Source: Micromonospora sp. M71_S20
GTDB lineage: Bacteria; Actinomycetota; Actinomycetes; Mycobacteriales; Micromonosporaceae
Assembly: GCF_003664255.1 (NCBI RefSeq)
Contig: NZ_RCCV01000002.1
Span: 436,501 to 500,500 of the forward strand
Length of the DNA stretch: 64,000 nucleotides
Direction: 5' to 3'
Shown: positions 63,920 to 64,000 of the stretch, piece after piece
How positions within the stretch are numbered: position 1 is the stretch's first letter
Layout of the letters: each line of letters starts with the position of its first letter
Translations under genes and position numbers: made by a program
Notes under the pieces: model-generated
The model's database searches: none
The model's input: the letters and a program-made list of their open reading frames with translations, nothing else
What the model was told of the DNA's origin: nothing

Positions 63920-64000
63920 GTGCGGTTCGGACGACGGGTGATGGTGGCCGGGGTGGTCACCGCCTGCGCGCTGGGTGCGGCGGCGGTCGGCGGAATGCCG
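63920..64000 (+). CDS. 5' end of a secreted protein or lipoprotein (partial)
   Basis: A GTG at 63920 with GAGGGGGGG upstream opens a frame (27 residues to the window's end). It begins MRFGRRVMVAGVVTACALG, a signal peptide with a possible lipobox around TAC. The rest lies beyond the window. An upstream TAGACT (63847-63852) could be its -10. Confidence 0.55.
   Translation, partial: MRFGRRVMVAGVVTACALGAAAVGGMP

Overview
The window reads as a chromosomal segment of a very high-GC filamentous actinomycete, most likely Micromonosporaceae (Micromonospora-like). The basis is gene content and style, not a database match: mshB (mycothiol), an AdnAB-type end-resection nuclease, the actinobacterial forms of DapD, DapC and DapE, a mycobacterial Sdh1-type succinate dehydrogenase, an ECF42 sigma factor with its DGPF partner, GTG starts, GTGA/ATGA overlaps, and no rRNA, tRNA, prophage, insertion sequence or CRISPR array. 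It is mostly ordinary core genome, with its own small repeats and two frame-disrupted genes.

Layout. Bases 1-2500 hold the tail of an unknown gene, a one-helix membrane peptide, a DEAD-box helicase and cspA with a folded leader. 2.5-9.7 kb is adnB and adnA. 9.9-11.3 kb is a tandem pair of LOG-family genes. 11.8-14 kb has dapE and dapD facing apart, followed by a secreted subtilisin-like protease, a sugar O-acetyltransferase and a large membrane protein carrying a hydrolase-like serine motif. 20.8-24.7 kb is a minus-strand run: P-loop kinase, SIMPL protein, tyrA, dapC and fdxA. 24.8-30.1 kb has a CG3035-type N-acetylglutamate synthase, two small membrane proteins, mshB and an S9 peptidase. 30.3-36.4 kb is a complete oligopeptide ABC importer operon. 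36.6-41.3 kb has a Uma2 protein and sdhCAB. 41.4-48.6 kb is a mosaic of small housekeeping and regulatory genes (Nudix, PCD-like, SigB-type stress gene, VOC, LysR, methyltransferase, PH-domain, ECF42/DGPF) ending in a frame-disrupted DUF1963-like gene. 48.7-53.6 kb has two membrane proteins, Fe/Mn superoxide dismutase behind a Nur-box-like site, a YnfA protein, a frame-disrupted lipoprotein, a GNAT and an MBL-fold protein. 53.8-60.1 kb has ychF, an S51 peptidase, MarR plus EamA, then an alkylation-repair operon (Ada-AlkA fusion and ogt). 60.1-63.8 kb is a heterodimeric ABC exporter.

How genes work together: dapD, dapC and dapE are three steps of the succinylase route to meso-diaminopimelate and lysine. 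AdnA with AdnB resects DNA ends, and Ada-AlkA with Ogt repairs alkylated bases. cspA and the DEAD-box helicase form a cold-adaptation pair. The five Opp genes form one importer. sdhC, sdhA and sdhB form one respiratory complex.

No clear new defence or biosynthetic system is visible. The most unusual signal is a set of four long palindromes with ends of the type GATCWWGR. Three sit just downstream of genes and one lies in frame inside the AlkA domain. Other signals worth a look are a 51-base duplication across the adnA stop codon, minisatellites inside adnA and at the eamA junction (the latter repeating a stop codon on the opposite strand), hairpins that would cover ribosome binding sites, and a CATACCGRGTATG palindrome shared by two promoter regions.
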